Of a stretch of DNA of 64,000 bases, positions 62,393 to 64,000 are shown piece by piece. The stretch comes from an uncultured Eisenbergiella sp. Its GTDB lineage: Bacteria; Bacillota; Clostridia; Lachnospirales; Lachnospiraceae. Below the pieces are notes generated by a model. That model did no database searches and had not been told where the DNA came from. It was given only the letters and a program-made list of their open reading frames with translations. Where the stretch lies: contig CANRGX010000004.1 of the NCBI GenBank assembly GCA_947630215.1, positions 62,001-126,000 of the forward strand. The letters run 5' to 3'. Position numbers and translations under genes: made by a program. The number at the start of each line of letters is the position of its first letter. Position 1 is the stretch's first letter.

Positions 62393-64000
62393 TATTGAAA
62401 AGAGATTTCATGGTCTTGTAAGTTCTTTTTTAGCAGGCGAGCCAGAGATTAAAGAGCGGACGATTGATGAAAAAATAGCGGAATTAAGGTGTTTGCCAAC
62501 TTTTTCTGACTTGACAGATGTTGAGGTGGAAAATGTTAGAGCAGAAATTAAATCAGAATTCTCTATTAAACTTGATCAAGGTTCTCTCATTCAAGAAAAA
62601 GGGCATGAAAAGTGGTTTTTGGATAAAAAACCTTTACTAGATATGAAATATTGGGAAAGATACAAAAAGTATCTTTTAAATGACAAAGGTTTTTCTGTTA
62701 AAGTAGTAAATACGATGGATGATATTTTGGATAAATTGACTGATTTATTAGGAGATCCAAGCAGGGATGTTGCATATAGCAGACTTGGATTAATTATAGG
62801 AGATGTACAATCAGGCAAAACTGCTAATTATTTAGGGTTAATCTGCAAGGCTGCAGATGCTGGATATAAGGTTGTTGTCTTGATGACAGGAACAATAGAA
62901 AAACTGAGAAAACAAACACAGATGCGGGTTGACGAAGGATTTGTTGGCGCAGATAGTGATGCTATGATGAAAATGTTGGAGAATGGACAAGTTATTGGGG
63001 TCGGAAAATATGATTCTTCGATTGTTCGTCCGGTTGTTCTGACTTCAACGGCGGATGATTTTAAACAACAAAATGCAAACAATTTGGGATTTGATTTACG
63101 AAATATTAACGGACCGGTTATTTTTGTTGTCAAGAAAAATTCATCAATTCTCAAGAGACTAAATAAATGGCTGACGACATTTAATCAAAATGGACAACAA
63201 AAAATCCGGCAGTCTATTTTGGTGATAGACGATGAAGCAGATAATGCATCGGTGAATACAAATAAAGATGAAGATTCACCAACCGCAATAAATGGGCAGA
63301 TTCGAGATTTAGTCAGCAAGTTTGAAAAATCCAGTTATGTAGGGTTTACAGCGACTCCGTTTGCAAATATTTTTATTGATCCGGACAGTTATGACGCTAT
63401 GTTGGAAGAGGATCTTTTCCCCAAAGATTATATATATTCATTGAATGCGCCGTCGAATTATATAGGTGCAAGAAATATCTTTGCAGAAGATGGAAATGCA
63501 ACTTATATGCTTGTGGAGATAGATGATAACTTGAAAAATCCTCAAAGCATAGAATTTATACTGCCATTGAAACATAAATCTACAATTCATGTGAGAGAAC
63601 TTCCAAAAGACTTAAAAACAGCTATTGAGGCATTTGTGCTTGCAAATACTATGGAAGATTTGAAGGGGATTTCAGATAATCACAGGTCAATGCTTATAAA
63701 TGTCAGCAGGTTTACTGTTGTGCAGGAAGAAGTAAGTGGGCTGGTCAATGAGTATTTAAAAAATATACAGAGTGCGTGTAAATTATACTGTAAATTATCT
63801 ACAGATAAGGCATTACAGGATACATACATAATGCGGTTGAAAGAAACATTTGAAACCATCTATTCAAATGTTGATTTTACGTGGAAAGAAGTACAAGCAC
63901 AATTATACAGCTCATGTGGCAGTATTATGGTACAGACAATAAATCAACGTAATGGTCAAAATTTAAATTATGATGATTATCCGCATGGATTACGCTTAAT
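62385..64000 (+). CDS. Z1-domain superfamily II ATPase (3' end beyond window)
   Basis: The frame is open from ATG 62385 to the window end: 538 residues, no stop. The Z1 pattern is clear: GLIIGDVQSGKTANYLGLICKAADAGYK (Walker A, residues 139-146), ILVIDDEAD (about 279-286) and SYVGFTATPFANIFID (about 317). The family is usually near 900 residues, so about 350 are missing. Z1 proteins occur in restriction-modification operons with MORC-like ATPases. The ATG lies inside the end of the GHKL gene, so translation is coupled. A nuclease gene is expected next. Confidence 0.9.
   Translation, partial: MNNIEKRFHGLVSSFLAGEPEIKERTIDEKIAELRCLPTFSDLTDVEVENVRAEIKSEFSIKLDQGSLIQEKGHEKWFLDKKPLLDMKYWERYKKYLLNDKGFSVKVVNTMDDILDKLTDLLGDPSRDVAYSRLGLIIGDVQSGKTANYLGLICKAADAGYKVVVLMTGTIEKLRKQTQMRVDEGFVGADSDAMMKMLENGQVIGVGKYDSSIVRPVVLTSTADDFKQQNANNLGFDLRNINGPVIFVVKKNSSILKRLNKWLTTFNQNGQQKIRQSILVIDDEADNASVNTNKDEDSPTAINGQIRDLVSKFEKSSYVGFTATPFANIFIDPDSYDAMLEEDLFPKDYIYSLNAPSNYIGARNIFAEDGNATYMLVEIDDNLKNPQSIEFILPLKHKSTIHVRELPKDLKTAIEAFVLANTMEDLKGISDNHRSMLINVSRFTVVQEEVSGLVNEYLKNIQSACKLYCKLSTDKALQDTYIMRLKETFETIYSNVDFTWKEVQAQLYSSCGSIMVQTINQRNGQNLNYDDYPHGLRL

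Larger units (their letters stand above)
50153..64000. mobile_element. Integrative mobilizable element inserted at guaA (left part)
   Basis: From the guaA stop onward the genes are AT-richer than the chromosome and are mobile in kind: excisionase, tyrosine integrase, MobC-like protein, primase, VapE ATPase, ParM/ParR pair, candidate oriT, MobV relaxase and TnpV. A defence cargo follows. No type IV secretion or coupling-protein genes are seen, so transfer would need a helper, unless they lie beyond 64000. The right end is not in the window. Confidence 0.85.

Overview
The window looks like the chromosome of a spore-forming Clostridia, most likely a Lachnospiraceae-type gut Firmicute with a fairly GC-rich genome. 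The evidence is spoIIID with a SigE-like promoter, a Spo0A C-terminal-domain protein, the cdaA-cdaR-glmM module, a DUF3048 lipoprotein, a SEC-C-tagged methionine aminopeptidase, AGGAGG-type ribosome sites, and an integrated element of the kind common in gut Firmicutes (MobV relaxase, TnpV). No rRNA, tRNA or CRISPR array was recognised.

1-14 kb is core chromosome: the 3' part of uvrB, uvrA, an mreB/mbl actin, then a tightly packed run recD2, comF, two membrane proteins, cdaA, cdaR, glmM and an HPr. This joins DNA repair, cell shape, c-di-AMP signalling and peptidoglycan precursor supply. 14.1-17.6 kb is a three-gene cassette (PseC-like aminotransferase, DAP-decarboxylase-like enzyme, ATP-grasp ligase) of unknown product. 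A DUF3048 lipoprotein, an RmlD-like reductase and a DUF212 membrane protein follow.

20.5-34.4 kb is a long exopolysaccharide operon, read from a good promoter at 20507-20535 and closed by a strong bidirectional terminator at 34406-34437. It holds a GT-C-like membrane protein, a GDP-mannose pyrophosphorylase, seven glycosyltransferases or relatives, the initiating sugar-phosphate transferase, a Wzz-like chain-length protein and an EpsG/Wzy-like polymerase. A lone Spo0A DNA-binding domain sits inside it. No flippase or tyrosine kinase is present. 34.4-50.2 kb is mostly housekeeping: cardiolipin synthase, a trigger-factor-like lipoprotein, asnS, a CwlO-like NlpC/P60 hydrolase, map, a SNF2/SWIM helicase, spoIIID, a MATE transporter and guaA.

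Just after guaA the DNA becomes visibly AT-richer and an integrative mobilizable element begins; its right end lies beyond the window. It carries a DUF2971 gene and an XRE repressor (minus strand), an excisionase, a tyrosine integrase, a MobC-like protein, a CHC2 primase, a VapE-type ATPase, a GTAAAC repeat array in front of parM/parR-like genes, a hairpin-rich candidate oriT, a MobV relaxase and TnpV. This gear suggests an element that integrates at guaA but also replicates, segregates and transfers like a plasmid.

The cargo from about 59.1 kb is still more AT-rich. It is an operon of a cytosine-5 DNA methyltransferase with a long internal insertion, a GHKL (MORC/MutL-like) ATPase and a Z1-domain superfamily II ATPase that runs off the end. 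This is most likely a restriction-modification-like phage-defence system whose nuclease gene should lie just outside the window. It is the most interesting part of the sequence.
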